From positions 1-38,623 of the forward strand of contig JAJPIA010000008.1 of the NCBI GenBank assembly GCA_021324975.1: a DNA stretch of 38,623 nt, written 5' to 3'. Below, piece by piece: positions 1-7,749 of the stretch. How positions within the stretch are numbered: the first letter of the stretch is position 1; each line of letters starts with the position of its first letter. Below the pieces are notes generated by a model that was not told the DNA's origin, did no database searches, and was given only the letters and a program-made list of their open reading frames with translations. The DNA is from Bacillota bacterium (lineage in GTDB: Bacteria > Sysuimicrobiota > Sysuimicrobiia > Sysuimicrobiales > Segetimicrobiaceae). The translations under genes were made by a program, and so were the position numbers.

Positions 1-2
1 AC

Positions 3-53
3 GGAGACGAAGTGACTGAATCAGCGAAGAAGCGGAAGGGTGCCGCCGCGTGA
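3..53 (+). CDS. possible C-terminal end of an upstream gene (partial)
   Basis: The third frame is open from the window edge to a TGA at 51-53 and would encode a short Lys/Arg/Ala-rich tail ending KKRKGAAA. Basic low-complexity tails are common at the ends of nucleic-acid-binding proteins, but 16 residues cannot identify a family. The other two forward frames stop within the first 20 bases, so this is the only frame that could carry a gene in from the left. Chance is a fair alternative. Confidence 0.2.
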   Translation, partial: GDEVTESAKKRKGAAA

Positions 54-226
54 TCAAGGAAGGGTGCTGCCCCGCGATCGAATTTCCACACCTCTTGACA
101 TTAGCTCGATCCGCGCGGCTCGGAGTTGCTTGTTCGTGGGTTCTCACGTCGGGGTAGAAAGATCCGTCCATCTCAATTGTTCATGCGAAAGCGAAGGATT
201 ATCCCTGGTAGGGATGAACGGGTTCC
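54..226. other. intergenic stretch upstream of the AbiE locus
   Basis: I see no convincing gene here; the short forward frame at 40-249 has no ribosome binding site and no recognisable protein. The segment is AT-richer than the rest of the window. Its right part holds a GTTCAT element (179-184) and a small perfect hairpin, ATCCCT-GGT-AGGGAT, at 201-215. Both belong to the putative control region of the toxin-antitoxin genes. Confidence 0.4.
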
Positions 227-272
227 TTGTTGTTCATCTAAGAACGTAGTATAATTGCTGTTGTGCATGAAC
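227..272 (+). promoter_or_regulatory. abiE promoter with GTTCAT inverted repeats (likely AbiEi operator)
   Basis: A sigma-70-type promoter is visible: TTGTTG at 227-232, a 17-base spacer and a perfect TATAAT at 250-255. The predicted transcript start (about 262-263) coincides with the GTG start codon at 263, so the mRNA could be leaderless. GATGAAC (213-219) and GTTCATC (232-238) form an inverted repeat overlapping the -35 box. Further half-sites lie at 179-184 (GTTCAT) and 267-272 (ATGAAC). AbiEi antitoxins are known to bind inverted repeats in their own promoter and repress it. That these four half-sites are the operator is inference. Confidence 0.6.
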
Positions 273-991
273 GACGGGGGACAACAGATCCAGCCCACCC
301 ACGATCTCACGGCACCGGCTTGAACACAGCCGGCACACCGGGCCACGGCACGCATGCGTCCCACCGGGACGCCGGCAGCCGACGTCCTGATCACCGATTT
401 CTCTTCGAAATCGCGGCCGACCAAGGCGGCTATTTTACAAGCGTCCAGGCCCGCGAAGCGGGGTTCTCCAGCGACCTCATCCGGTACCATGTCCGGGGTG
501 GCCGATTCCGCAACGTGCGTCCCCGCGCTGGCGTCTACCGGCTTCGCGACTTCCCATCCGGTCCGCACGAGGACCTCTGGGCCGCGCTCACCGCCGCCGG
601 CCCGGATGCGGTCCTCTCCCATGAAACTGCGCTCGCCCTTCACCAGCTGTCCGACGTCGTTCCGCGTGGCGTCGATCTATGGATCCCGTACAAAAAGCGG
701 TGGCTCAAGCCAATATCCGTCGCGCCTCGCGCCCGGCTCCATGTCACGCGACGCGAGCTTCAACCAGACGAAATCACGCACGTCGACGGCTTGCGCGTCA
801 CGGCCCCCGTCCGCACGCTCATCGACGTGGCTCGGGATGAAACCAATCCGCGACAAGTTGTGCTCGCGATCAAGCAGGCCCTTGAGCGTCATTTGGCCGC
901 TCCAGATGCGATCATGCGAGCTGCTCGTACCCGCGCCGACCGCCGCACCGTCGCGCGCGTCGCGCAGTTCATGCAAGAAGCGACTGAATGA
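263..991 (+). CDS. abiEi: AbiEi-type antitoxin (type IV toxin-antitoxin, autorepressor)
   Basis: This 242-residue protein resembles AbiEi antitoxins. Residues about 45-95 form the N-terminal winged-helix module: 'GGYFTSVQAREAGF', then the 'YHVRGGRF...GVYRLRDFP' motif. The C-terminal antitoxin domain follows, with 'LRVTAPVRTLIDVAR' near residues 178-192. Family members repress their own promoter and neutralise the cognate nucleotidyltransferase without a direct complex. The GTG start has no Shine-Dalgarno sequence but sits at the predicted transcription start, and no in-frame ATG lies nearby. The first 40 or so residues are Gly/His/Arg-rich and unlike the family, so part of the N-terminus may be untranslated. 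The stop overlaps the abiEii start (ATGA at 988-991), which implies translational coupling. A phage-defence or plasmid-maintenance role is inferred from the family. Confidence 0.85.
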   Translation: MHERRGTTDPAHPRSHGTGLNTAGTPGHGTHASHRDAGSRRPDHRFLFEIAADQGGYFTSVQAREAGFSSDLIRYHVRGGRFRNVRPRAGVYRLRDFPSGPHEDLWAALTAAGPDAVLSHETALALHQLSDVVPRGVDLWIPYKKRWLKPISVAPRARLHVTRRELQPDEITHVDGLRVTAPVRTLIDVARDETNPRQVVLAIKQALERHLAAPDAIMRAARTRADRRTVARVAQFMQEATE

Positions 992-1882
992 AGCAGTACC
1001 GGACTCACGAGGCTTTCCGCGATGCGCTGCCGGGATATCTCGAGAGGCGCTCCGCCGAACTCGGCGTCCCGACTGAACTGCTCCGCCGCCGTCTCGTCTT
1101 CCAGCGCTTTCTCGCGCGGCTACTTCGGGTCGCTCCCAGTCGCTGGGTGCTGTCGGGCGGCGCCGCGCTCGATTGGCGCCTGAGCCGCAGCCACGCAGCG
1201 CGCGCCCGCACGACCGTCGACCTTGATTTCCTCTACCGCGCCACGCTCGACCAGGCGCGCGCCGATCTCGCTGCGGCCACCGCCATTGATCTCGAGGACC
1301 ACTTCACTTTTACGGTCGGCCCGACATCACGCGCGGTCGAAGACGGCGCGCGCTCTTTCCGCTTTCACCTCACCGCGTCGATTGGTCCACGAGCATATCT
1401 AACGTTCGTCATCGACATCGGGGTAGTGGACCCTCTCGGCTGGCCTCCCGAGCAGATTGTTATCGCCGATCCGCTCGACGAACGGGGCGGCCTCACCGTA
1501 CCCACGTTGCCTCGCGCATCAAGTCGCCGAGAAGGTCCACGCGATCACTAAACTGACGAAAGAGGGGAGACCCCGCACGCGTGTCGTCCAGGACGTCGCG
1601 GACCTGGTGCTAATCGCCACCACCGAGCGCCTCGACGCGGCCGAGCTCCGTGCTGCGATTCTCGCCGTGTTCGACGCGTACAATACTCACCCGCTGCCGA
1701 ACGCCATGCCGACAACGCCTCCAGAGTGGGCACGCGATTTTCGCGCCGCGGCCGGGGAGTTGGGCATCCCGGCACTACTGCACGACGCCGATAACATCGT
1801 CGCCTCGCTCCTAAACAGCGTCCTCACCGACAGCGCTCGGGGTGCATGGGACCCGACCGAGCAACGCTGGGACGACGAGTAG
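988..1882 (+). pseudogene. abiEii: AbiEii/AbiGii-type nucleotidyltransferase toxin, interrupted by a frameshift
   Basis: Two overlapping frames join into one AbiEii-like protein of about 297 residues. The first (988 to about 1509) carries the nucleotidyltransferase core: 'LSGGAALDWRL' and the metal-binding 'TVDLDF', ending at the conserved 'GLTVPTLP'. The second (about 1511-1882) begins with the expected continuation 'LAHQVAEKVHAITK', then a helical C-terminal domain and an acidic end. Dropping one C at 1509-1510 restores a continuous reading, so there is a +1 insertion relative to the ancestral gene. As written, the first frame stops at 1551. AbiEii proteins are GTP-binding nucleotidyltransferase-type toxins. 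Loss of the C-terminal half would probably inactivate this one, unless the shift is a sequencing error. No slippery heptamer suggests programmed frameshifting. Confidence 0.85.
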
Positions 1883-1916
1883 AACGTGCCGCCCGCCCGG
1901 GCGACGCCGGGCTGGG

Positions 1917-2087
1917 CTACGCGACTTGCCCGCCGAGTTCACAGCCAGTGAATTCAGCGGCGACATGCGAGACAAGCGCCATGCCGACAGCCTTCCACCG
2001 ATGCTGCTCGACATCCGCCACGAATCCGACTAGCCAGCACGCGCCCGCAACAAGGTGCAGCAAAACCCGCCTATCTGAGCGCCTCAT
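1917..2087 (-). CDS. small protein of unknown function (56 residues), candidate
   Basis: On the minus strand an ATG at 2087 follows a strong GAGGAGG with an 8-base gap and opens a 56-codon frame ending at TAG 1919-1917. The product has a basic start and a hydrophobic stretch at about residues 8-24 (LLHLVAGACWLVGFVA), possibly one membrane segment, then a mixed tail. Roughly two thirds of codons end in G or C, lower than in neighbouring genes. It lies 48 bases after the end of a coding-like minus-strand fragment (2136-2339), as the next gene of an operon would. I recognise no family, and a chance frame remains possible. Confidence 0.35.
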   Translation of the reverse strand: MRRSDRRVLLHLVAGACWLVGFVADVEQHRWKAVGMALVSHVAAEFTGCELGGQVA

Positions 2088-2135
2088 CTTCACGTCCTCC
2101 TCACGCCAGTTTCAATTCAGAGATCTGTAAGACGA

Positions 2136-2339
2136 TCACTGGGTCGGCGTCGGTTTCCGCAACCACAACAGGTCGGCCGTACCTTGGTGCCGGGCGACCC
2201 TGATGAGTCTCCTAACGAGCGCCCGGAGCGTAGGATCGGTCTGCTTCCCCGCAAGTACCGAGAAGGCGGCCGCCAAAGACGCGTCCTTGGAGAGCCCGAG
2301 ATCGCGGAGGGGGGCGACGGAAGCTCCCCATTGGGTACA
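2136..2339 (-). pseudogene. C-terminal gene fragment, family not recognised
   Basis: A minus-strand frame is open for 68 codons between a TGA at 2340-2342 and its own TGA at 2138-2136. It has about 80 percent G/C third positions and a protein-like composition, including 'SLAAAFSVLAGKQTDPTL' and 'ADLLWLRKP'. There is no ATG or GTG start, and the frame runs into a stop just beside the start of the plus-strand hydrolase remnant at 2346. The simplest reading is the 3' part of a gene whose 5' part was lost in a rearrangement. I could not name its family. Confidence 0.35.
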
Positions 2340-2345
2340 TCAAAC

Positions 2346-2669
2346 GTGAAGAGGCATGTGCTCTTTATACAGGGCGGTGGACCAGGGGCGTACGAGGTAG
2401 ACGGAATGCTGGTGTCGTCGCTGCGATGCGCCCTCGGCCCGACATACGATGTGGACGACTTGAAATTGCCGCGAGGGATCGTCGCGAAGCTTTCAAAGAT
2501 ACCGCGAATCTTCTTCTACCACAGCCGTGACGACAAGATCGTGCCGTTCGCACACCTTGCCCTGCACGCAGCAAGACTACCGCGAGCAACCATCCGCGAA
2601 CTCGACGGGCGTGGACATCAACTCGGCAACGATTTATCTGACGTTGCCGCCGACATACGCGGGGTCTAG
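2346..2669 (+). pseudogene. alpha/beta hydrolase remnant with the catalytic middle deleted in frame
   Basis: From GTG 2346 the frame encodes 107 residues. Residues 1-35 (RHVLFIQGGGPGAYE...) match the first strand and oxyanion-loop region of small alpha/beta hydrolases. Residues about 36-107 match the end of the same family: 'IFFYHSRDDKIVPFAHLAL' with the acid Asp, and 'ELDGRGHQLGNDL' with the catalytic His. The usual 180-190-residue protein carries a GHSxGGS nucleophile elbow between these blocks, and it is absent. About 80 residues are missing and the frame is preserved across the joint (near 2450). The product cannot be a working hydrolase. An upstream in-frame extension to 2184 exists but resembles no protein. 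Confidence 0.75.
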
Positions 2670-2813
2670 CTCCATGCGGCTTGATCGCAGCGTCCTCTCG
2701 CTAGGTAGCTTCGGCGGTCGCGCACGACGCCGTGACTTGTCGCGGTCCGGGGCCGCGCAGCCGGCTCCGACTGTCGCAGTCTAAGGTCAGGCAACGAGCT
2801 TGCGGGAGAAACG

Positions 2814-2833
2814 ACCTGGTCCGAAAGACCGGT
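2814..2833. terminator. weak hairpin after the minus-strand DUF2182 gene
   Basis: GGTC (2818-2821) pairs with GACC (2827-2830) around a CGAAA loop, and flanking ACC/GGT extend the stem past one bulged T. It lies just beyond the 3' end of the minus-strand gene ending at 2849. There is no U-tract, so intrinsic termination is doubtful. Confidence 0.25.
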
Positions 2834-2848
2834 GAGTGGGCGAGACGC

Positions 2849-3670
2849 CTACGTGCGAACCGCGCCGGCCGGGCCAACCAGCATGGTCATGCCGTTGCCC
2901 ACGGTCATCGGCGGGAGCATCTGGGGCGCCACTAACGCGGCCGCACCATAGAGCACGAGGGCGACACCGGCAATAGAGGCTATCTGACGTCCGAACGGCA
3001 GCGTCTTCTCCGCGAAAATGAGCAGCGTCACTGCGGCCATCGCCGCAATATTCATGATCCCCAGCGGGAACAGGATGGCGAACAACAACCAGCAGCAGCC
3101 CAGGCAAAAGCCGCCGTGGACGGTGCCCATCTTTATGGCCCCGCCGACACCATCGCGCCACATGGTGACGATGAATGTCATGGGCGTCCGGCATTTGGAC
3201 AGACAAAGGTCCTTCAGGCGCGAGAATTGATAGACGCCGGCCAGAACCAGCAGCGCTCCACCCGCGCGGCCCACTACGGATGCGGAGACGTTGGCGTGCC
3301 GCAACCCGAATTCTGCGGCGGCGCCGCCGGCGTACGCGACGACCCCGGCCAAGGTCCAGACCAGCAAGTAGGAAGCGAGGAAGACCCAGGCAAAAACGAA
3401 GGGTTCGCCTCGCTGCCGCTTGGCGGCCTGCACCCGATGAAAGGTGAGGATCATGGGCGCCGCGGCAGGAAACATCATGGCGATCATCATGATCACCCAC
3501 GTCGCCAAAAAGACAGGGGCCGCCATGCCCATGGTGGGGCTCGCCATGCGCATGCTCATGCCGGCCGCCTGCCTAGCGAGCGCGGCCCACGCGACGATGG
3601 CGACGGTTATGAGAAGTGTGAGAATAATGTTGCGCTGCAGCGGCAACGGGTTAGTCGTGGCGCTGTCCAT
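2849..3670 (-). CDS. DUF2182 integral membrane protein (predicted metal-binding)
   Basis: This 273-residue protein has the DUF2182 pattern. A first membrane segment lies near residues 14-32, and a Met-rich stretch (MSMRMASPTMGMAAP) at about 38-52. The hallmark 'MMIAMMFPAAAPMIL' follows, and then further membrane helices. Between helices are cysteine motifs LCLSKC and GFCLGCC, plausible metal ligands, and together with the methionines they suggest copper. The biochemical role of the family is not established. It follows the DUF1326 gene on the same strand after 74 bases, and these two families recur together, so they probably act as one membrane-associated metal-handling unit. The ATG start gives a normal N-terminus. 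Confidence 0.85.
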   Translation of the reverse strand: MDSATTNPLPLQRNIILTLLITVAIVAWAALARQAAGMSMRMASPTMGMAAPVFLATWVIMMIAMMFPAAAPMILTFHRVQAAKRQRGEPFVFAWVFLASYLLVWTLAGVVAYAGGAAAEFGLRHANVSASVVGRAGGALLVLAGVYQFSRLKDLCLSKCRTPMTFIVTMWRDGVGGAIKMGTVHGGFCLGCCWLLFAILFPLGIMNIAAMAAVTLLIFAEKTLPFGRQIASIAGVALVLYGAAALVAPQMLPPMTVGNGMTMLVGPAGAVRT

Positions 3671-3744
3671 AATCGTCTCCCGGGAACCGGAACCGCGGCG
3701 TCAGAATTCAGGCGGGCGTACGGGCCGCTGACGCGCCGCCGGCG

Positions 3745-4374
3745 TCACCGATTGGACCAGTTGATCGACGCATAGTGGCCGTTCTTCCCGGAATTGTCCC
3801 AACGCATGCCGTGATCGGCGAACGTGCTCCCCTGCGCTCCGACGGCGAGCGCCAACTTGTCCGGGTTCACGGGATGCCCAGCGTTCACCCACATTTCTTC
3901 ATCGCCGCGCAGGCTCGGCAGCGCCTGTACCGACATGTGCATGATGCCGGGAATTTCCACGGCGCGGGTCTTGCCCTTCACCTGATACGTGATCGGCACC
4001 TTCTTGGCGCCGAGGTTCTTGCCGATCAAGGGAGCAAAGGCCGCCATCGGCCCGCCGGCGCCGCCGCTGAAGATGGTCCCGAGCGCTTCCATCTGCTGAT
4101 CGTTCGCGCGCTGATCGACGTACGCGGCAACCGTCCAGTTGCCTTCCGCCATCGGCCCGGGCGTGTGAGCGACCAGGGCCACGTTGAGGCCATCCAGCGG
4201 CACCTCGCCGTAACGGCCCTGCTCAACATGGAAGACGAGCGCAACATCACACACACCTTCTGTCGGCGTCGACGTCAAAGGCGCGGCGGGCGACACAAGA
4301 CAGGGACAGACCACCCGACAGTTGCAGTTTTCAAAATAGTCTCCCGAAAGCTGCCAGTGGACTTGAGTCGCCAT
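3745..4374 (-). CDS. DUF1326 protein, cysteine-rich partner of DUF2182
   Basis: This 209-residue protein begins with the DUF1326 signature. An N-terminal 'DYFENCNCRVVCPC' block places cysteines at residues 17, 19, 23 and 25, followed by 'EGVCDVALVFHV'. The rest is a beta-rich domain with 'DQRANDQQMEAL' and 'GTIFSGGAGGPMA'. No signal peptide is visible, so it should be cytosolic. The start is well supported: a GAGGGGAGGGG ribosome site (plus coordinates 4380-4390) lies 5 bases before the ATG. The tight cysteine spacing suggests metal binding; the metal and reaction are unknown. It is the promoter-proximal gene of a two-gene unit with DUF2182. Confidence 0.85.
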   Translation of the reverse strand: MATQVHWQLSGDYFENCNCRVVCPCLVSPAAPLTSTPTEGVCDVALVFHVEQGRYGEVPLDGLNVALVAHTPGPMAEGNWTVAAYVDQRANDQQMEALGTIFSGGAGGPMAAFAPLIGKNLGAKKVPITYQVKGKTRAVEIPGIMHMSVQALPSLRGDEEMWVNAGHPVNPDKLALAVGAQGSTFADHGMRWDNSGKNGHYASINWSNR

Positions 4375-4732
4375 AGCTTCCCCTCCCCTCTTACGTTTGC
4401 CAAGCGACGCGTCATGAAGATAGGTCAGCGCCGGCTAGGATCTTCCTCTGCCTACGGTCGTGTACCGGATCTCATACCAGTCTTGCCGGCAGAGTCCTCC
4501 TTGTCGGACCTGAGCAAGGCGCTCGGAGCCGACGCCGCGGAACAGGCCACACCGGCGAGCAGGGTCGTCGGAGGCACGCCGCCGTCACAGCTCATCGATC
4601 TCCACGTCCGCCCATGCGGGGCTGGACCCAGCGCTTAGCATCTCATACCCTGGCCGATGCGGCAGCATTGCTCGCCAAGGGAAACGCGTTCTCGTTCCCA
4701 CGACGGGCCATCTGCGGCAGTAGGCGACGGGC
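4375..4732. other. 358-base gene-free stretch upstream of the DUF1326 gene
   Basis: No gene is supported here on either strand; the frames that cross it shadow the flanking genes. It must contain the promoter of the DUF1326/DUF2182 unit on the minus strand, but I see no clear -35/-10 pair. The only firm signal is the purine-rich ribosome binding site next to 4374. The words ATCTCATACC occur twice (near 4468 and 4642), possibly by chance. Confidence 0.4.
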
Positions 4733-5266
4733 CTACTGGCTTGACCAAATGGCGCGGAAGTTCTGAGCGAATCGCCGGGCAAGGTCTGGGCTTGTGAGGA
4801 TGAGGAGGTTCTCATGGTTTGAGTGGTCGGCGCTGTAGCTCCAATTGTACGAGCCGGCGACCACGATGGCGCCGTCCACCACGGCGTACTTGTCGTGCAT
4901 AATGCCGTACCGGCCGGTTCCCGACCGCAACACCAGGTGGTTCCCGAGTGCGGACTGGAGTTCAGGGTAGAGGTTCCCCCGCGATCGCGACTCGCCCGCG
5001 TCCATGATGCCCCAGACGTCGACGTGCCGGCGCTCGGCCTGGATGAGCGCATCTGCGATCGGCCGGCTCGTGAGGTCGTAGATCGCGAAGAGAATCTGCC
5101 GCTGGGCATGGTCGAAGACGGAAATCAGGGTTCGTGATGGCCGATCCTCGGGGCTGAAGTACACTTGCACCGACGTGCTCTGCGCGTCGGCGGGGTGGCC
5201 GGGGATACCGGTGATCCCAACGAGCAGGACGAGAATGACACCCATTGCCGCCGCACGGTGGCGCAT
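4733..5266 (-). CDS. secreted phospholipase D-family nuclease-like protein, one HKD motif
   Basis: This 177-residue protein starts with a Sec signal peptide (hydrophobic core at residues 8-21, probable cleavage after 'PADA' near 28). The mature part is a single phospholipase D domain with a complete HxK(x)4D(x)6GSxN motif: His124, Lys126, Asp131, Gly138-Ser139 and Asn141. Length and architecture match the Nuc-type bacterial endonucleases, which dimerise to combine two HKD motifs and cleave DNA non-specifically. Lipid hydrolysis is possible but less likely in such a short protein. The ATG is preceded by GGGGAGGG. It stands alone on the minus strand, divergent from the ABC transporter at 5484. 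Export implies action in the periplasm or outside. Confidence 0.88.
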   Translation of the reverse strand: MRHRAAAMGVILVLLVGITGIPGHPADAQSTSVQVYFSPEDRPSRTLISVFDHAQRQILFAIYDLTSRPIADALIQAERRHVDVWGIMDAGESRSRGNLYPELQSALGNHLVLRSGTGRYGIMHDKYAVVDGAIVVAGSYNWSYSADHSNHENLLILTSPDLARRFAQNFRAIWSSQ

Positions 5267-5483
5267 TCGCGAACCCTCCCCTCGATATCGTGTCTAGTTG
5301 GTAGTGCCGCTTTTGATGATCATCGGCGGTCTCCAGTCAGCCGGCGACTGTGCCAGACGAACGGCTGCGAGCCGTGTCTCTCCAGTCCGCGAGGGTCCAG
5401 CACGTGGCCGCGCTGGCAGGCGCCTGATCGGCCGGGCCCAGAAGGTCCGGTCCGGCGCCGCGACTAACTGTGCGCCCAGGCCC

Positions 5484-6191
5484 ATGCGCGAAGTGATCTC
5501 CTGGGTTGCGATTCTCGCCGGCGGCCTGATCGTGACGATCAAGCTGTCCGCGTTCACCACCCTGTTTACGATTGCGTTTTCTTCGCTGCTGTCCCTCTGC
5601 GCGATCAGCCCGTGGCGGCCGCTGCGCTTCCTGGCCGTGTTGTACAACGACCTGATGCGCAGTATCCCGCTCCTCGCGCTGCTCATCTTCTTTTACTACG
5701 GGTTGGGCCGGCTCACGGCTCCACTCGGGATCTCGGCGTTCTGGCTGGCGGTGGCGGCGCTCGTCCTCAACGAATCCGCCTACCTGGCCGAGGTCTACCG
5801 GGGCACGCTGCTCTCGGTGCCGGCGACGCAATGGGAAGCCGCGGCCAGCCTGGGACTGGGGTGGGCCTCGACCGTGCGGCTCGTGATCCTTCCCCAGGTG
5901 TTCGTGGCGGGGGTCCCCAGCACGCTCAACAACACGATCGGCATCATCAAGAACAGTTCGCTCGCGTCCCTGGTCGCCGTCAACGAGGTGACGCTGACCG
6001 CGACCATTCTGGTTTCCGAGACCTTCCAGCCCATGCAGGTGTATCTCGTCCTGGCCGTCCTGTACCTCGCCCTGATCGTCCCAATCGGTCTCGTGTCGCG
6101 CCGGCTTGAGCGGCTGTTGGGGGCGGGCATCGGGATCGGGGATCTCCACGAGCCCGCCGAGCCTCGCCTGGCGGCGCTGCCCGAGGCCTGA
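5484..6191 (+). CDS. amino-acid-type ABC transporter permease 1 (HisM/GlnP family)
   Basis: A 235-residue inner-membrane permease of the polar amino acid family. Hydrophobic segments occur near residues 7-25, 28-45, 60-80, 90-105 and 195-215. The cytoplasmic EAA loop is 'EAAASLGLGWASTVRLVILPQ', where the ATPase docks. I chose the ATG at 5484 because the frame upstream is Arg/Ala-rich and unlike any permease, and the length then fits the 210-240 typical of the family. No strong ribosome site precedes it. It is the first gene of a set with a second permease (8-base gap) and an ATPase; the two permeases should form a heterodimer. The substrate cannot be read from the sequence. Confidence 0.88.
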   Translation: MREVISWVAILAGGLIVTIKLSAFTTLFTIAFSSLLSLCAISPWRPLRFLAVLYNDLMRSIPLLALLIFFYYGLGRLTAPLGISAFWLAVAALVLNESAYLAEVYRGTLLSVPATQWEAAASLGLGWASTVRLVILPQVFVAGVPSTLNNTIGIIKNSSLASLVAVNEVTLTATILVSETFQPMQVYLVLAVLYLALIVPIGLVSRRLERLLGAGIGIGDLHEPAEPRLAALPEA

Positions 6192-6199
6192 GGCGCGCC

Positions 6200-6844
6200 G
6201 TGTCGAGCCAGACGCTGGTGGATCTGCTGCGCGGCGGCGTCGTGACGCTGAAGATCGCCTGCGGCGCGTGGGTCGTGAGCGCGGTGCTGGGGCTGGCGCT
6301 CGCGGTGCTTCAGGATCTCGGGATCGCCCCGGTCAGGGCGGTGCAGTCGTCGCTCGTGATCGGGCTGCGGTCGGTGCCGCAGCTCGTGCTCCTCTATCTC
6401 TTGTATTTCGGGCTCGGCGCCGTCGGCATCCAGGTCAATTCGATCCTGGCCGCGATCCTCGCGCTGGGGATCGCGGACGCGGCGTTCAGCGCGGAGTACT
6501 ACCGGGCCGGGTTCATGACGGTGCCCCGGACACAGCGCGAGGCGGGATTCAGCCTTGGGCTGTCGCCCGTGGGTGTGATGATGCGGGTCGTCGTCCCGCA
6601 GACCATCCCGTTCGTGGTGCCGCCGCTCCTCAATTCCTTCGTGGGCCTGCTGAAGACCGCCACGCTCGCCGCCGCGGTTGGGGCGCCCGAGATTCTCTAT
6701 CGGGGACAGAACGCCATGAGCCGCACCGGCCAGCTCGTGCTCGTCATGACCGTGATCATCGTCCTGTATGTGGCGGCGACGATGCCGCTCACCCGCGCCG
6801 TGGCCGTCCTCGAGCGGCGCGTCCGGAGCCATGCGCACGGATAA
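6200..6844 (+). CDS. amino-acid-type ABC transporter permease 2 (HisQ/GlnP family)
   Basis: This 214-residue protein has membrane segments near residues 8-30, 45-70, 75-95 and 180-205. Its EAA loop 'REAGFSLGLSPVGVMMRVV' marks it as the second permease subunit. The GTG start (GTGTCGAGC) lies 8 bases after the stop of permease 1, and its 3' end overlaps the ATPase gene by 14 bases, so the three are probably translated together. 'SVPQLVLLYLLYFGLG' is typical of HisQ/GlnP-type subunits. The substrate path is formed with permease 1; ligand choice is set by the two binding proteins encoded downstream. Confidence 0.9.
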   Translation: MSSQTLVDLLRGGVVTLKIACGAWVVSAVLGLALAVLQDLGIAPVRAVQSSLVIGLRSVPQLVLLYLLYFGLGAVGIQVNSILAAILALGIADAAFSAEYYRAGFMTVPRTQREAGFSLGLSPVGVMMRVVVPQTIPFVVPPLLNSFVGLLKTATLAAAVGAPEILYRGQNAMSRTGQLVLVMTVIIVLYVAATMPLTRAVAVLERRVRSHAHG

Positions 6845-7625
6845 GACGATAGGCGGTCTCGACGCCGCCGCGGGCGCAGGACCGCTGCTCGAAGCCCGCG
6901 GCCTCCACAAGCGGTTCGGCCGGAGCGAGGTGCTGCACGGCGTCGACTTCAGCGTCCGGCGGGGCGAGAAGGTATGCATCGTCGGGCCGAGCGGGTCGGG
7001 GAAGACCACGCTGCTGCGGTGTCTCAACCTGCTCGTCGAGCCGACGTGCGGACAGCTGTTTTACAAGGGCGCGCACATCGGCGAATGGCCGGGGGGCGTC
7101 AAGGTCAACGTCGGCAGGTACCGCAGCCGGATCGGCATGGTGTTCCAGCACTTCGAGCTGTTCCCGCACCTGACGGCGCTGCGGAACATCACGCTGGGGC
7201 CGCGGCACGTGCTGCATGAGGAGAAGGCCGCGGCCGAGAAAAGGGCGATGGAGCTTCTGGCCCGCGTGGGCCTCGAACGGTTCGCCACGGCGCACCCCCG
7301 CACGCTGTCCGGCGGCCAGAAGCAGCGAGTGGCGATCGCCCGGGCCCTCGCGATGCGGCCCGACCTGATCCTCTTCGACGAGCCGACCTCCGCGCTGGAC
7401 GCGGAGATGGTGGACGAAGTGCTCAATCTGATGCGCAGGCTCGCCGAGGACGGCATGACGATGGTCATCGTGACCCACGAGCTGAGCTTCGCCCGCGATG
7501 TCGCGGACCGGGTCGTCGTCATGGAGCACGGCGCGGTAGTGGAAGAGGGCGCCGCCGAGACGATGTTCTCCGCGGCACGGTCCCAGCGGACCCGGGACAT
7601 CTTGAGAGTGGGAGCCAGGCGGTGA
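6831..7625 (+). CDS. amino-acid-type ABC transporter ATPase (HisP/GlnQ family)
   Basis: This 264-residue nucleotide-binding subunit has all motifs intact: Walker [10 protein letters not shown] (52-60), Q-loop Gln106, signature LSGGQKQR (159-166), Walker B LILFDEP (179-185), SALD D-loop and switch His216. Length and motifs match HisP/GlnQ, which power polar amino acid uptake as a homodimer on the cytoplasmic face. The ATG at 6831 is preferred because the upstream in-frame extension only shadows the permease gene. The 14-base overlap with permease 2 supports coupling. It is the only ABC ATPase in the window and is of the wrong subfamily for the dipeptide-type permeases further along. Confidence 0.95.
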   Translation: MRTDKTIGGLDAAAGAGPLLEARGLHKRFGRSEVLHGVDFSVRRGEKVCIVGPSGSGKTTLLRCLNLLVEPTCGQLFYKGAHIGEWPGGVKVNVGRYRSRIGMVFQHFELFPHLTALRNITLGPRHVLHEEKAAAEKRAMELLARVGLERFATAHPRTLSGGQKQRVAIARALAMRPDLILFDEPTSALDAEMVDEVLNLMRRLAEDGMTMVIVTHELSFARDVADRVVVMEHGAVVEEGAAETMFSAARSQRTRDILRVGARR

Positions 7626-7749
7626 CGCGCGGAGGATGGAGCCCACAGATGACGGCGCGGCGCCGCGGTCTCGACGGGCGCGCACGGCCGAGGCGGCGGC
7701 GCCGGTACGCGGCCGGACGGCACAGCAGACGAGGAGGGTGACACGCGGC

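Noticed and set aside
1505-1515. Programmed +1 frameshift in abiEii
   Set aside because: No slippery sequence, stop codon or stimulatory structure is seen at the joint; simple mutation or sequencing error is simpler.
5315-5324. GATGATCATC palindrome upstream of the ABC permease as an operator
   Set aside because: It is only 10 bp and the flanks are not symmetrical, so chance is likely.
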